Below, one piece after another: positions 18,191-26,942 of a stretch of DNA of 64,000 bases. The notes beneath the pieces are model-generated. The model saw nothing but the letters and a program-made list of their open reading frames with translations, searched no databases and was not told where the DNA came from. Source of the stretch: Chloracidobacterium sp. (GTDB lineage: Bacteria > Acidobacteriota > Blastocatellia > Pyrinomonadales > Pyrinomonadaceae); assembly GCA_016720705.1 (NCBI GenBank), contig JADKKB010000005.1:789842-853841 (forward strand), in the 5' to 3' direction. The translations under genes were made by a program, and so were the position numbers. Every line of letters starts with the position of its first letter. Positions within the stretch are counted from its first letter, which is position 1.

Positions 18191-19510
18191 ATGATTATCG
18201 TAATAATTGGTGCCCAGTGGGGCGACGAGGGAAAAGGGAAGGTTGTTGACCTATTGGCTGACCGATTTGATATAGTATCGCGCTATCAGGGTGGGCATAA
18301 CGCCGGTCACAGCGTGTATGTCGGCGATAAAGCCTTTGTTTTGAGGCTCTTACCGTCAGGTATCATTCACGAAGATAAGATATGTGTTCTCGGCAACGGA
18401 ATGGTCATTGACCCGAAAGCCTTTTTCGAGGAAGTCGATCAGATCGCCGAAAAGGGCATTTCCGTTTCACCGGAACGCCTCAAGGTTTCCTCACGTGCTC
18501 ATCTCATAATGCCGTATCATCGGGCTCTCGATCATACGTCTGAAGAGCGTCTCGGCAATGAAAAGATCGGAACTACGCTTCGCGGCATCGGCCCTGCATA
18601 CGAGGACAAGGCCGGTCGACGCGGTATCCGCGTCGCCGATGCGATGAACCCCGAGCTTTTGAAACTCCGTATTGAGCGTAATCTGGAAGAAGCTAACCGC
18701 ATAATCGTATTATTTGGCCAGCAGCCGCTGAGAGCAGACGAGATTCTGGCTGAGATCGAGCCTCTGGTCGAACGGCTTCGTCCGTTCGTATGTGAAACGT
18801 CTCACTACCTCGCCGAGGCTCGTAAGGCTCATAAAAAGATCTTACTCGAAGGTGCTCAGGCAACTTTGCTGGACGTCGATCACGGGACCTATCCGTACGT
18901 CACATCGTCAAACCCGACCGCCGGCGGTGCATCGGTCGGTGCCGGCATTCCGCCGCACCATATTACGGGCGTTTTGGGCATTGTCCGAACTTATGCGACA
19001 CGCGTCGGCGAAGGCCCGTTTCCCACCGAAATGGTGGATTCGGAAGAAGATATGGCGAATATTATTCGTCAACGTGGAAACGAATACGGCTCTGTGACCA
19101 AGCGTCCGCGACGCTGTGGATGGTTTGACGCGGTCGCGACGAGATATGCGGCCGAGCTCAATGGCTTTGACTCGGTCGCTCTGACCAAGCTTGATGTGCT
19201 CGACGCTCTGACTGAGATCAATGTGTGCATCGGCTATGAGATCGACGGCAAGCGTGTTGACACATTTCCCGCCGTTTCCAGCGAACTTCTGAAGATCAAA
19301 CCGATCTATGAGACGCTACCGGGATGGACGTCGGATACGATCGGCACGACCGAATTTGATCAGCTGCCGGAAAAGGCTCAAGCCTACGTTCGGTTCCTTT
19401 CAGAGCAGATCGGGACCGAGATCGGATTGATCTCAACCGGGCCCGAACGTGACCAAACGATAATTCTCAAAGAATCGGTAATGGAAGGCTGGTTCGAGTC
19501 GAAAGCCTAA
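18191..19510 (+). CDS. purA: Adenylosuccinate synthetase
   Basis: A 439-residue enzyme that converts IMP, aspartate and GTP to adenylosuccinate, the first committed AMP step. The GTP loop GAQWGDEGKGK is at residues 7-17; further conserved blocks are YQGGHNAGH, GTTLRGIGPAYEDK, VTSSNPTAGG and TKLDVLDAL. The frame runs upstream into glgA, but the family start is MIIVIIGAQWGD at 18191. It is followed 8 bp later by an acetyltransferase gene. Confidence 0.97.
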   Translation: MIIVIIGAQWGDEGKGKVVDLLADRFDIVSRYQGGHNAGHSVYVGDKAFVLRLLPSGIIHEDKICVLGNGMVIDPKAFFEEVDQIAEKGISVSPERLKVSSRAHLIMPYHRALDHTSEERLGNEKIGTTLRGIGPAYEDKAGRRGIRVADAMNPELLKLRIERNLEEANRIIVLFGQQPLRADEILAEIEPLVERLRPFVCETSHYLAEARKAHKKILLEGAQATLLDVDHGTYPYVTSSNPTAGGASVGAGIPPHHITGVLGIVRTYATRVGEGPFPTEMVDSEEDMANIIRQRGNEYGSVTKRPRRCGWFDAVATRYAAELNGFDSVALTKLDVLDALTEINVCIGYEIDGKRVDTFPAVSSELLKIKPIYETLPGWTSDTIGTTEFDQLPEKAQAYVRFLSEQIGTEIGLISTGPERDQTIILKESVMEGWFESKA

Positions 19511-19518
19511 CTACGACT

Positions 19519-19989
19519 ATGAGGGCAGCGAATATTGAAATTGTTGAGTTTAGTGACGAATGGGCGGAGGATTTCGCCGCACTTAACTACGAATGGATCG
19601 ACAAGTTTTTCGTGGCGGAAAAGCATGATCGCGAAATACTCGACAACCCGCGTAAATTCGTGATCGAGGCTGGTGGCGAGATATTCATGGCGATAGTCGC
19701 AGGCCTCGCTGCCGGAACGGTCGCGATGATCCCATCGGGCGGGCAGACGATGGAACTCACGAAAATGGCCGTTTCCCCCGAGTTTCAGGGAATGGGCATC
19801 GGTGACAACCTAGTCGAACGATGCTCGACTTTCGCCAAGACAAAAGGCGTTCAAACTATCTGGCTAGAATCTCACACGACGCTCGCTCCGGCATTAAGTC
19901 TGTACCGTAAACACGGCTTTGTCGAGGTACCTGGCGATCCCAATTCTCTCTATTCACGTGCGGATATAAGAATGGAACTTGCCATATAA
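19519..19989 (+). CDS. GNAT-family N-acetyltransferase
   Basis: A 156-residue protein with the acetyl-CoA-binding motif A in MAVSPEFQGMGIGDNLVE (about residues 88-105) and the C-terminal LYRKHGFVEV segment that ends the GNAT fold. The acceptor substrate is unknown. It lies 8 bp after purA and is probably in the same transcript. Confidence 0.88.
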   Translation: MRAANIEIVEFSDEWAEDFAALNYEWIDKFFVAEKHDREILDNPRKFVIEAGGEIFMAIVAGLAAGTVAMIPSGGQTMELTKMAVSPEFQGMGIGDNLVERCSTFAKTKGVQTIWLESHTTLAPALSLYRKHGFVEVPGDPNSLYSRADIRMELAI

Positions 19990-20038
19990 CTCTGCAATAT
20001 GTAAAATCATCAATTCGGTTGCAAGTGGCAACCAAAGT

Positions 20039-20114
20039 GGTCCGATAGCTCAGTCGGTAGAGCAAGTGGCTTTTAACCACTGGGTCGCAGGTTCGAGTCC
20101 TGCTCGGATCACCA
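20039..20114 (+). tRNA. tRNA-Lys (anticodon UUU)
   Basis: The acceptor stem GGTCCGA pairs with TCGGATC (one G.U pair), then A and encoded CCA. The anticodon arm GTGG/CCAC has loop CTTTTAA with anticodon TTT. The D-arm AGCTCAGTCGGTAGAGC and T-loop TTCGAGT are canonical; length 76 nt. A terminator follows. I found no second copy of its 3' end in the window. Confidence 0.97.
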
Positions 20115-20129
20115 TTTATTGCAACAGTT

Positions 20130-20156
20130 AAGGCGTCCAACGCGGACGCCTTTTTC
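20130..20156 (+). terminator. Rho-independent terminator after tRNA-Lys
   Basis: The arms AAGGCGTCC and GGACGCCTT around a 5-base loop are followed by a T-run (20151-20155). Confidence 0.9.
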
Positions 20157-20198
20157 GTTATTTATCTATTTTAGTATCTATTTGAACTTCTAAACCTT

Positions 20199-20480
20199 TC
20201 ACTTTTTTCTTAACAATTTTCTGGGCCTTAGTCCTTGTAGGGCGTTTAATTCGAAATATACTAGTCTAGATCCGTCCTTCTGCAGTGGGGACACTTCGCC
20301 CTGGACGACTCTGTGACGCGCCGTATCATCCGTAATCCCAACCGCGCTACAAGCGTCTTTCTGCTTAATTGCAATTACTGCTTTGAGAGGGCCAATTTGA
20401 GCTTCGATCTCTTCGTTAATGACTTCACGAAGCAAGGTGGCGAATTCGATTTTCGATATAACAACAAACTCACTTTCCAT
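20199..20480 (-). CDS. Small HTH (excisionase-like) DNA-binding protein
   Basis: A 93-residue protein from the ATG at 20480 (the frame is open 10 codons further). After a helical N-terminus, residues about 35-80 follow the pattern of single-domain winged HTH proteins of plasmids and integrated elements: an Ala-containing first helix (IKQKDACSAVG), a second helix (TDDTARHRV) and a strand pair ending LVYFELNALQGL, as in MerR/AlpA-like excisionase proteins. The match is by pattern, not certain. It lies 100 bp downstream of the CHAT gene on the same strand and near tRNA-Lys, a common place for element remnants. A small palindrome (GCACC/GGTGC, 20484-20496) sits just before its start. Confidence 0.55.
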   Translation of the reverse strand: MESEFVVISKIEFATLLREVINEEIEAQIGPLKAVIAIKQKDACSAVGITDDTARHRVVQGEVSPLQKDGSRLVYFELNALQGLRPRKLLRKK

Positions 20481-20610
20481 AATGCACCATAGGTGCTTTC
20501 TGCACTGCAAGATTTATTCCTCACTCAGAAAGTAGAAAATGGCAGGCTATGGGGCGAAAGCGACCCAGATTGGAACGCTGGATGACATTTTGATTCAAAA
20601 AGAAGCCAAA

Positions 20611-23169
20611 CTAGCGAAAATCCCCGAGGATATTAAAGGCTGCCCAAAAGTATGGCTCATGAAACCCATGATGCTTGTTCTGGATAAATGAAATCGCCGC
20701 TTTCTGTAAAGCGAGCGAAGTGGAGTGTCCTTTGAGATACTCAGCATAAAACGTAGTAGCAAATAACTGCGTTGACTTGTCACTTACTTCCCACTGAGAT
20801 GAGATCACCGATGTGCTCCCTGATCCCAGCATTGCCCACGGAATACTTACCAGACCTTCGCCACTATGCACTTTGCTCGTGTCACAAGATGCGAGGAATG
20901 CTAAGCTTTTCGGCTTGAGGCGAACCGATAGGAGATCGTTGACCGTCAATCTGCCAGAGTCCTCGCCATTTTGCTGAAAGGCAAGAAATGAAGATAGAGG
21001 ATTTTCGCTATCGAGTTGGGCATGCATTGAGAAATGAAGGATATCCGTTTCCGCTACAGATTTGAGGAAATCCAATCTGTGGGCATTCAGCCGAGGGGAG
21101 ATTCCGAATAGCTTTCCAATAACCATCGCCTCGCTATTTACATAAGCTAGTTTCTGACGGTTGAACGTATCGTTCGCAAAGATCTGAATAGTTTGTCTGT
21201 GGGGCGGCTCGGATGCAAGCTGTTGCTTTAGCAAATAAACAGACGGTGAATACGAAACCGTTTTCGTCTCGATCAAGTATTTATTTCCGTCCGGGCTCAG
21301 GGCATGGAAAGGTATTCTCCACAAAAGCTTGTCAGGGACGATTACTAGGTGATTTGATTTCAGTTCCAATGGTTTCAGCAATAGATCGTAGATTTTCTTC
21401 CCATCGATTTTGAAGAAAATTCGATCCATTATTTTAGTTTGTGTTTCTGACGCGAGTTTTGCGGCCTCTACTTCGTTGACGGGGAGTTTAACTGCACGTA
21501 AAGCCTTTGCTGATTCAAGGACGAAGGCAAGGAGTTGGCCTGACTGCGTGAATTCATAGGAAACTATTGTAACGTCCTCGGGAAGTTTAAAATCCTGTGT
21601 CGAGAAATCCTGAGTTTGCTTACTCCCTGTTTGTTTATCGCTCACAATGCCGTTTTCCAACTCTGTTAGGACCGCTTCATTTCCTTTTCCTTCAATGTAG
21701 GTGCGAGAAGTCGTAAGAAGTTCGTTTCGGATCGATTCGGATAGTTCAGGGCGTGGCTTCAGGACGGACCGTTCGATCCTGTCCCTAAGCAGATTTGCTT
21801 TAAGTAGTTCAGAATATTCAAAGGCTCTCGTGGGATTGCCAGTTACCTCAATCTCGCTGAGTAGCCTATAGACGGAATGGTGAACCTCCATCATCGCAAT
21901 CGAAAGATCGACGGTAGGAGTGTTTCGAAAGGGCTCGAACAAGGAGAGTGATTTTGCCGCGTGTTCCCTCGCAGATCGATGGTCGCCTAGCCGCCATGAA
22001 CCTAATGCGAGTTTGTAATAGATCCGGGGAAGGTCGTCTTGAAAATTCTCATCTTCAGTCAATTTACGTAGACGATGAGCATTCGTGATAAGTTCTTTCC
22101 AGTTCTGATCTCGCTCAGCAATCGTGCTTTTCCAGTAGGGCACAACGTAATCGGAAGTGCCTTTCTCGTTTGCCAACCTTGAAAAATACTCGTCTGAAAG
22201 TATTCGGTTTCCCTTGAAGTTCTCGACCAAGGCTCTCCCTAGAAGACGCTCAAAACAAAATTGCTTTTGTTTGTCGATTGATTCCAATCTTGCAAGGTAA
22301 TTTTTCGCGGCCTCAATATCATTTTCATATAATGATCGCAGCAAGAGACTGGAAAGGAACTGTCCAGCGTGGTAGTTCACACTAGCTCGCGTCGAAAGGG
22401 CAAGACCCTTGAGATACAGGTCCTTCGATCGTTGTGGCTGGCCGGTGATATCGAGCAGGTTCGCTAATTCGAGATGTGCGATTCTGTTGCGATGTTCGAA
22501 TTCTCCTATCGAAGATTTCGCAACTAATTTTTCCGCATAACTAAGTGCGTTGGCATAGTAGAATTTCGCAGTCCAAGCTAAGCTCAGAAATCGTAGTGCG
22601 TCATAGTAAATAGAAGTGTGGTCGTTTGCCAGAGCCTCTTTCTCAGCTTTTTCCAACCATATGATCGCTGCGAAATCGTGTCCTGCCGAATATAGGGTCC
22701 GACCGACCTCCAAGTAATAAGCTGCGAGCGATGCAGAGTCATTTGCCGATATCGAGTTCGCTAGTCGCAGGTTTTCAAGAGCCGCTCCAAAATCGCGCGT
22801 CGAGCGAGAAACTGCGGCCTTACATAGGTAAAGAGATGCTACAGAGCTGGGAAAGCGAGATTGTAGTTTGGAATCGAAAATGAAGGGCTCGACGACTTGG
22901 TTAGCTTCGTCATATCGCCCCAGTTGGATTAAAGTCCGACAAGTTAGAAAGCCTATATAAGATGCCTCTTCTAATCTTCCGGATTGTGACAGTCGTGAGA
23001 TTTGTGCAGGTGCGAGTTTGGCTACATCTTCGAAGTGGCCCTTTAAATAGAGCGTAGATAAGGTCTGCGAACCGGGTTGGCTCAGAGATGTTTCCGACAT
23101 GAGAACTAATGCGAAAATGACCAGAATCGATCGAATCGCATTAGTCCACATGTTCGGGTTGATTCTCAT
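20611..23169 (-). CDS. Exported TPR-CHAT domain protein (caspase-like peptidase)
   Basis: An 852-residue protein from the ATG at 23169, which has AGGAG eight bases upstream. It starts with a signal peptide or anchor (MRINPNMW, then a hydrophobic stretch, LSQPG). Residues about 35-480 are helical TPR-like repeats with many L/A/Y pairs. The C-terminal 300 residues are a CHAT domain: a catalytic His in HFSMHA (about His716) and Cys in LASCDTS (about Cys762), then the SQWEVSD block typical of the family. CHAT proteins are caspase/separase relatives; an exported one should act in the envelope. It is the last gene of the sigma/anti-sigma/peptidase operon, 11 bp after the small Cys peptide. Its substrate is unknown. 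Confidence 0.85.
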   Translation of the reverse strand: MRINPNMWTNAIRSILVIFALVLMSETSLSQPGSQTLSTLYLKGHFEDVAKLAPAQISRLSQSGRLEEASYIGFLTCRTLIQLGRYDEANQVVEPFIFDSKLQSRFPSSVASLYLCKAAVSRSTRDFGAALENLRLANSISANDSASLAAYYLEVGRTLYSAGHDFAAIIWLEKAEKEALANDHTSIYYDALRFLSLAWTAKFYYANALSYAEKLVAKSSIGEFEHRNRIAHLELANLLDITGQPQRSKDLYLKGLALSTRASVNYHAGQFLSSLLLRSLYENDIEAAKNYLARLESIDKQKQFCFERLLGRALVENFKGNRILSDEYFSRLANEKGTSDYVVPYWKSTIAERDQNWKELITNAHRLRKLTEDENFQDDLPRIYYKLALGSWRLGDHRSAREHAAKSLSLFEPFRNTPTVDLSIAMMEVHHSVYRLLSEIEVTGNPTRAFEYSELLKANLLRDRIERSVLKPRPELSESIRNELLTTSRTYIEGKGNEAVLTELENGIVSDKQTGSKQTQDFSTQDFKLPEDVTIVSYEFTQSGQLLAFVLESAKALRAVKLPVNEVEAAKLASETQTKIMDRIFFKIDGKKIYDLLLKPLELKSNHLVIVPDKLLWRIPFHALSPDGNKYLIETKTVSYSPSVYLLKQQLASEPPHRQTIQIFANDTFNRQKLAYVNSEAMVIGKLFGISPRLNAHRLDFLKSVAETDILHFSMHAQLDSENPLSSFLAFQQNGEDSGRLTVNDLLSVRLKPKSLAFLASCDTSKVHSGEGLVSIPWAMLGSGSTSVISSQWEVSDKSTQLFATTFYAEYLKGHSTSLALQKAAISFIQNKHHGFHEPYFWAAFNILGDFR

Positions 23170-23180
23170 CAAAGTTACTC

Positions 23181-23420
23181 CTAGTCCGGTGTAGGACGAC
23201 AATCACCGTTGCCATTGTCACCGCCCTCATTGTTCGGCTTACAAGTCGTACACTGTCGCAGGGGACATTGATCATTGCCGCCCGTAATCGAGAGCAACGC
23301 GGTCAACGCATAGGTGACGATACTGCTGGTTGCTGGCAACACCCCGCCAGTTGCGAAAATATTGCCGGCCAAAATAGTTGTTAGGGCCATCCCCAAGAGA
23401 AGAGTTTTGATTCGTTTCAT
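23181..23420 (-). CDS. Small exported peptide with four cysteines
   Basis: A 79-residue product from the ATG at 23420, one base after the stop of the upstream peptidase gene, whose last codons (CGG AGG AAA) supply its ribosome site. It has a signal peptide (MKRIKTLLLG..., likely cleavage after NIFA), a second hydrophobic stretch (about 30-46), then a polar tail with Cys52, Cys57, Cys60 and Cys74 and a Gly/Asn/Asp-rich end. Two disulfides or a metal site are possible. No family is recognised. Placed between an exported peptidase and an exported CHAT protease, it could be their substrate, an inhibitor or a secreted signal; this is inference. Confidence 0.75.
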   Translation of the reverse strand: MKRIKTLLLGMALTTILAGNIFATGGVLPATSSIVTYALTALLSITGGNDQCPLRQCTTCKPNNEGGDNGNGDCRPTPD

Positions 23421-23421
23421 T

Positions 23422-25347
23422 TCATTTCCTCCGTAAGTGAGTCTTAATAAATTCATACATCGCGGCCGTGACGAAGCGTCCTCCAACGCCATGTCCCGCC
23501 TCGTTGGCATATATGAACCAAACATTGGCTCCCGCATCTCGCAGTTGAGATTTGAGGCCGAGAACGTCCCCTTCGGGGACTCTTGAGTCGAGTTTTCCCC
23601 TGGTCAGGAACAACGGCGTCCCTTTCCACCTTGAAGCATTGTTCAACGGAGAAAGCTCATCAAGCTTTTTCATTAAGATTTCGTCTTTTGGATCGCCATA
23701 TTCATTCTTCGCAAATTCATCGATCCAACTTTGCTGCAGATAATTCCTGATCGACACGAGCGGATATTCGGCGATGACGGCCCGGATTCGGGAAGATTCC
23801 TTTAGCCCTGTCGCTAGAGCCACGAAGCCGCCGTAGCTTTCGCCACGGATGATCACGTTATCCGCGTCGAGGTCCGGCTGCTTTTCGATCCAATCGAGAA
23901 GCGAGCTAATATCTCGAACGGCATCCTCTCTTCTTGCTCCGTTATCCGCATCCATGAATTCATTTCCGAATCCTCTCGATCCACGGATATTAGTGTGGAT
24001 AACGGACAACCCCAGGTATGTCACAAACCGGACGTCGAGAGAACTAAAAGTGGGGCGATCAAGCACCTGAGGACCACCGTGGATAAACACAAGCACGGGA
24101 CTTTTCTTTTCAATTTTCGAGGGTTTGACGATGTAACCAGAAATTTCTTTATTATCGAAAGACCTCCAGCGTATTGTTTCGGGAGGTTTCACGGTGCCCG
24201 TCAAAACCTCAGGCAAATGGGCGTTCGTCCAAGTGGTTGTTTTCTTCGATCCGAGATCGAACGACTGTATCATTGCGGGTTGACTGATATTTTCGATGGT
24301 GAATACGATCTCGGTTTCGGAAAGCCAGCGGGTATTCCAAACGACATTCGAGCCGCTCAGAAAGTTAGCAACGGTTGGAATAACTTTTCGGTCCTTGATC
24401 TTTCCTATCCAGAGACTGTCTATTCCGTTTATTGCTTCCTGAACCAAAAGTGATTTTCCATCTGGCGACGGCTTAATGTCCCCCAGATGCCCATGGACAT
24501 TCTGAAGACCTATGATTTCCTTTTTGCTGGTGCGGGGATCAATTGAGATCAAGCATCGATTACCCCCGCACTCCGGCGAATCTTCGGCTAATAGGAGTGC
24601 CGTTCCGGCCACGAAAAAAGCCTTTGTCGCATTTCCAGATTCAGATAGTGGGGTGAGTCTGCCGGTACTGATCGAATAAATAAAGATGTGTTGATTGCTG
24701 GATGATTTCCAGTATTTAAGCAAGATGTTGCCTCGGTCGATGTCGATCACATTCCAAAGGCCTTTTAGTTCCAAGGAGAAGCATTTGCTCGCACTCAAAT
24801 CGCTTTGACAGAGTTTGGTTAACTTGGTTTCGTAATCGTTGAGCGTGTAATAGATGCTCTTTCCATCTCGGTTCCAGATAAATGAATCAACAGAATCATC
24901 CTTTCCATTAAAACTCGATAGCTTTCGGATTTCAGATTTTCCGTCCCAAAGAAATAGAGCGTAATTATCCGTGTCTTCTTTGTCGTTGTTAAAGGCAACT
25001 ACTGACGAAGTTGGACTTACTCGGAACGTGCTTGGCACCCTCCCGTCGATCACCAACTTTGGCTTGGCCAGTGGCGATTCTACTGAATAGATGGCATTCT
25101 TTTCATCGGTGACAAACAGTCGTCGCGCCGCTCGATCAACATCCCATATCAAATTGTTTTTTATGGCAGACGGTTCAAAGAACAGGTGTTTAACATCGTC
25201 ATTCTTGATCCGCGGAACCCCCTCCAACTTAAAGCTGGGTGGCACAGGCAGATCTTCGGATTGCTGTGCCAGCATCGTAAAATGCGAACAAAGACAGATG
25301 ACCGCAACCATCTGCAACCTTCGTAAATTGTTTATTTTTCCATTCAT
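23422..25347 (-). CDS. Exported S9-family (prolyl oligopeptidase-like) serine peptidase
   Basis: A 641-residue protein with a signal peptide (MNGKINNLRRL, hydrophobic core, MLAQQ). Residues about 40-360 form a beta-propeller of WD-like strands; the C-terminal alpha/beta-hydrolase has the triad Ser (about 504, GESYGGF), Asp (about 587, GKLDSRVP) and His (about 619, EAGHGVG). The oxyanion HGGPQ motif is also present. Such enzymes cleave peptides, often after proline, or remove acylated N-terminal residues. The start at 25347 overlaps the anti-sigma stop (ATGA), so translation is coupled; the frame is open five codons further. It is the third gene of the five-gene operon. Confidence 0.9.
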   Translation of the reverse strand: MNGKINNLRRLQMVAVICLCSHFTMLAQQSEDLPVPPSFKLEGVPRIKNDDVKHLFFEPSAIKNNLIWDVDRAARRLFVTDEKNAIYSVESPLAKPKLVIDGRVPSTFRVSPTSSVVAFNNDKEDTDNYALFLWDGKSEIRKLSSFNGKDDSVDSFIWNRDGKSIYYTLNDYETKLTKLCQSDLSASKCFSLELKGLWNVIDIDRGNILLKYWKSSSNQHIFIYSISTGRLTPLSESGNATKAFFVAGTALLLAEDSPECGGNRCLISIDPRTSKKEIIGLQNVHGHLGDIKPSPDGKSLLVQEAINGIDSLWIGKIKDRKVIPTVANFLSGSNVVWNTRWLSETEIVFTIENISQPAMIQSFDLGSKKTTTWTNAHLPEVLTGTVKPPETIRWRSFDNKEISGYIVKPSKIEKKSPVLVFIHGGPQVLDRPTFSSLDVRFVTYLGLSVIHTNIRGSRGFGNEFMDADNGARREDAVRDISSLLDWIEKQPDLDADNVIIRGESYGGFVALATGLKESSRIRAVIAEYPLVSIRNYLQQSWIDEFAKNEYGDPKDEILMKKLDELSPLNNASRWKGTPLFLTRGKLDSRVPEGDVLGLKSQLRDAGANVWFIYANEAGHGVGGRFVTAAMYEFIKTHLRRK

Positions 25348-26246
25348 TTTGGTGATACGCATCGCAATTCAAAAGACGCACGCTTTCTTTCGACTTCTCC
25401 ATATTTGATCGAGTTCTCCGAGGTCGTTCCGGAAGTGATAACTTGGGAAGGACCAACTATTTTATTGCCGTTCTTCAGTGTAATGATCAGTTTCCAGCGA
25501 TAGGGTTTTGCTGGGTCAAGCTTCACCTTTGAACGGTAATTGGTTAGAGATTTGGATTCGAATTGGTCGATCAGATTCTCATCAAGGTCCGAGATATAAA
25601 TGGCATACGACTGGGCTCCCTTAACCGCGTTCCACTTGAGAAATACTTCTTTACCATCGGAATTGGATTCAAGGTTAATCATCGCCCCGTCCAAACAGGG
25701 ATTTTCGTTTCCACGGGTTTCGGCATTCTGGACTTTCGGTTCCCGTGTAGTCGCACCTTTGACTTTGGGTTGGCTGGTCTTTTTGGAAGAATGCAACGGG
25801 CCAGACCCTTTTTCCGGGGCGGCCACAACATTCAGAGGTAAAGTTCCTTTCTCATTCGGAGCCTTAGAAATTATTTCTTTAGCTTGAGCTAACCCGTCGG
25901 TGTTGTTTTCATTTTTCACAACCGAAGTCTCGAACGAACCGAACTGGTCGGTGCCAACAAAATAGATCCCGGCAGCAAGGAGAATTGCGAATCCCGCAAA
26001 TGCGGCCGCTTTTGTAAAGGACAAGATCGGGAAGTCGAAAAATCGACGTTTAGCTTCTGATTCATGTGGTCGAACAGTGTCAGAGTCGAGGACACAGTTT
26101 CGGAAATCTTGAGGCGTTACGGCTGGTAATTTTGCTCGACATTCTTTGCAGACGAGAAGATGTCGGCCGATCTCAAGCGATCGTGAAGAAAGAGTGTCTT
26201 CCCGAAACATAGTGACTTCAGCAGCTGATAAGTGATCGTGATTCAT
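25344..26246 (-). CDS. Membrane anti-sigma factor with zinc-finger and FnIII-like domain
   Basis: A 300-residue single-pass protein. The cytoplasmic N-terminus has the zinc-finger anti-sigma motif (H...HLLVCKECRAKL, about residues 28-39), a membrane helix lies at about 80-100, and a low-complexity linker follows. The C-terminal about 95 residues (WNAVKGAQSYAIYISD, PYRWKLIITLKNGNKIVG) look like a fibronectin-type or carbohydrate-binding beta-sandwich outside the membrane. Its ATG directly follows the TAA of the sigma gene. In the family this protein holds its sigma factor until an envelope signal releases it. Confidence 0.85.
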   Translation of the reverse strand: MNHDHLSAAEVTMFREDTLSSRSLEIGRHLLVCKECRAKLPAVTPQDFRNCVLDSDTVRPHESEAKRRFFDFPILSFTKAAAFAGFAILLAAGIYFVGTDQFGSFETSVVKNENNTDGLAQAKEIISKAPNEKGTLPLNVVAAPEKGSGPLHSSKKTSQPKVKGATTREPKVQNAETRGNENPCLDGAMINLESNSDGKEVFLKWNAVKGAQSYAIYISDLDENLIDQFESKSLTNYRSKVKLDPAKPYRWKLIITLKNGNKIVGPSQVITSGTTSENSIKYGEVERKRASFELRCVSPK

Positions 26247-26942
26247 TTACTTCATCAACTCCTTTAGTTTCTTGCGGGCATCGCATCTCGCCTTCTTGAT
26301 TGCACCCGCGGTAGCTCTTCTCTGCCGCTTGCCCGAGTTGGTGTTCGCGATCTCGGCAATTTCAAGGTCTGTGAGAGGCATTCTTGCTGAAATAGATTCC
26401 CAAGATTCCCTCGACAACCCGAGTGTTCCTAACAATTCATCCTCCTCGATTCCAAACTGGAAAAGTTGAAGTATAAGATCTATTGAACTGAAAAGAAGTG
26501 CTTGCCTTTGATGCAGACTTAGCTTGCAAATACCTTGCCACGCAATTTCGACAAGCTGAAAGGTTTCATCTGAAGGTGAGATTTGCGAGCCTTGACTTAA
26601 CTCGACCTCATCAATTGATACTTCGATGTGTCTTCCGCGATTTGATAAATTTCGATTTACTTCGTTATGGGTGGTACGCGCAGTGAAAGACAACCAATCG
26701 ACGTCAGCCATTCGAGCACTTTTATCCTCGAACTTTGTGCGCCACTTCCAGAGCCTCAATACGATCTCTTGCGAAATGTCGGGTACGTCATCAATAGGCA
26801 CGGATCTACGCCCTGCGATCACTTTTCGAATTAATTTTAATGATTCGGCGACGAAGCCCTCGCGATCGTGCGCATCGCCAGGTCCGCCCGTGGGTGGGGA
26901 TCCTGGTGATGTCTGCAACTTGGAAACGATCGGGTTAGCCAA
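26247..26942 (-). CDS. Sigma-70-family (ECF-like) RNA polymerase sigma factor
   Basis: A 231-residue protein. Region 2 is seen in VPDISQEIVLRLWKWRTKFEDK and WLSFTARTTHNEVNRN; a region-4-like segment is seen near the C-terminus with TDLEIAEIANTNSGKRQRRATAGAIKKARCDARKKLKEL. An insert of about 60 residues separates the two, longer than in typical ECF factors. The only plausible start is TTG at 26942 (a stop lies three codons before it). The stop codon touches the anti-sigma ATG. It probably drives its own operon, as sigma/anti-sigma pairs usually do. Confidence 0.82.
   Translation of the reverse strand: MANPIVSKLQTSPGSPPTGGPGDAHDREGFVAESLKLIRKVIAGRRSVPIDDVPDISQEIVLRLWKWRTKFEDKSARMADVDWLSFTARTTHNEVNRNLSNRGRHIEVSIDEVELSQGSQISPSDETFQLVEIAWQGICKLSLHQRQALLFSSIDLILQLFQFGIEEDELLGTLGLSRESWESISARMPLTDLEIAEIANTNSGKRQRRATAGAIKKARCDARKKLKELMK

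Noticed and set aside
20039..20114. tRNA-Lys as the attachment site for the downstream accessory genes
   Set aside because: No second copy of its 3' end was seen elsewhere in the window and no integrase gene is adjacent. The half-tRNA repeats found later match a different tRNA.
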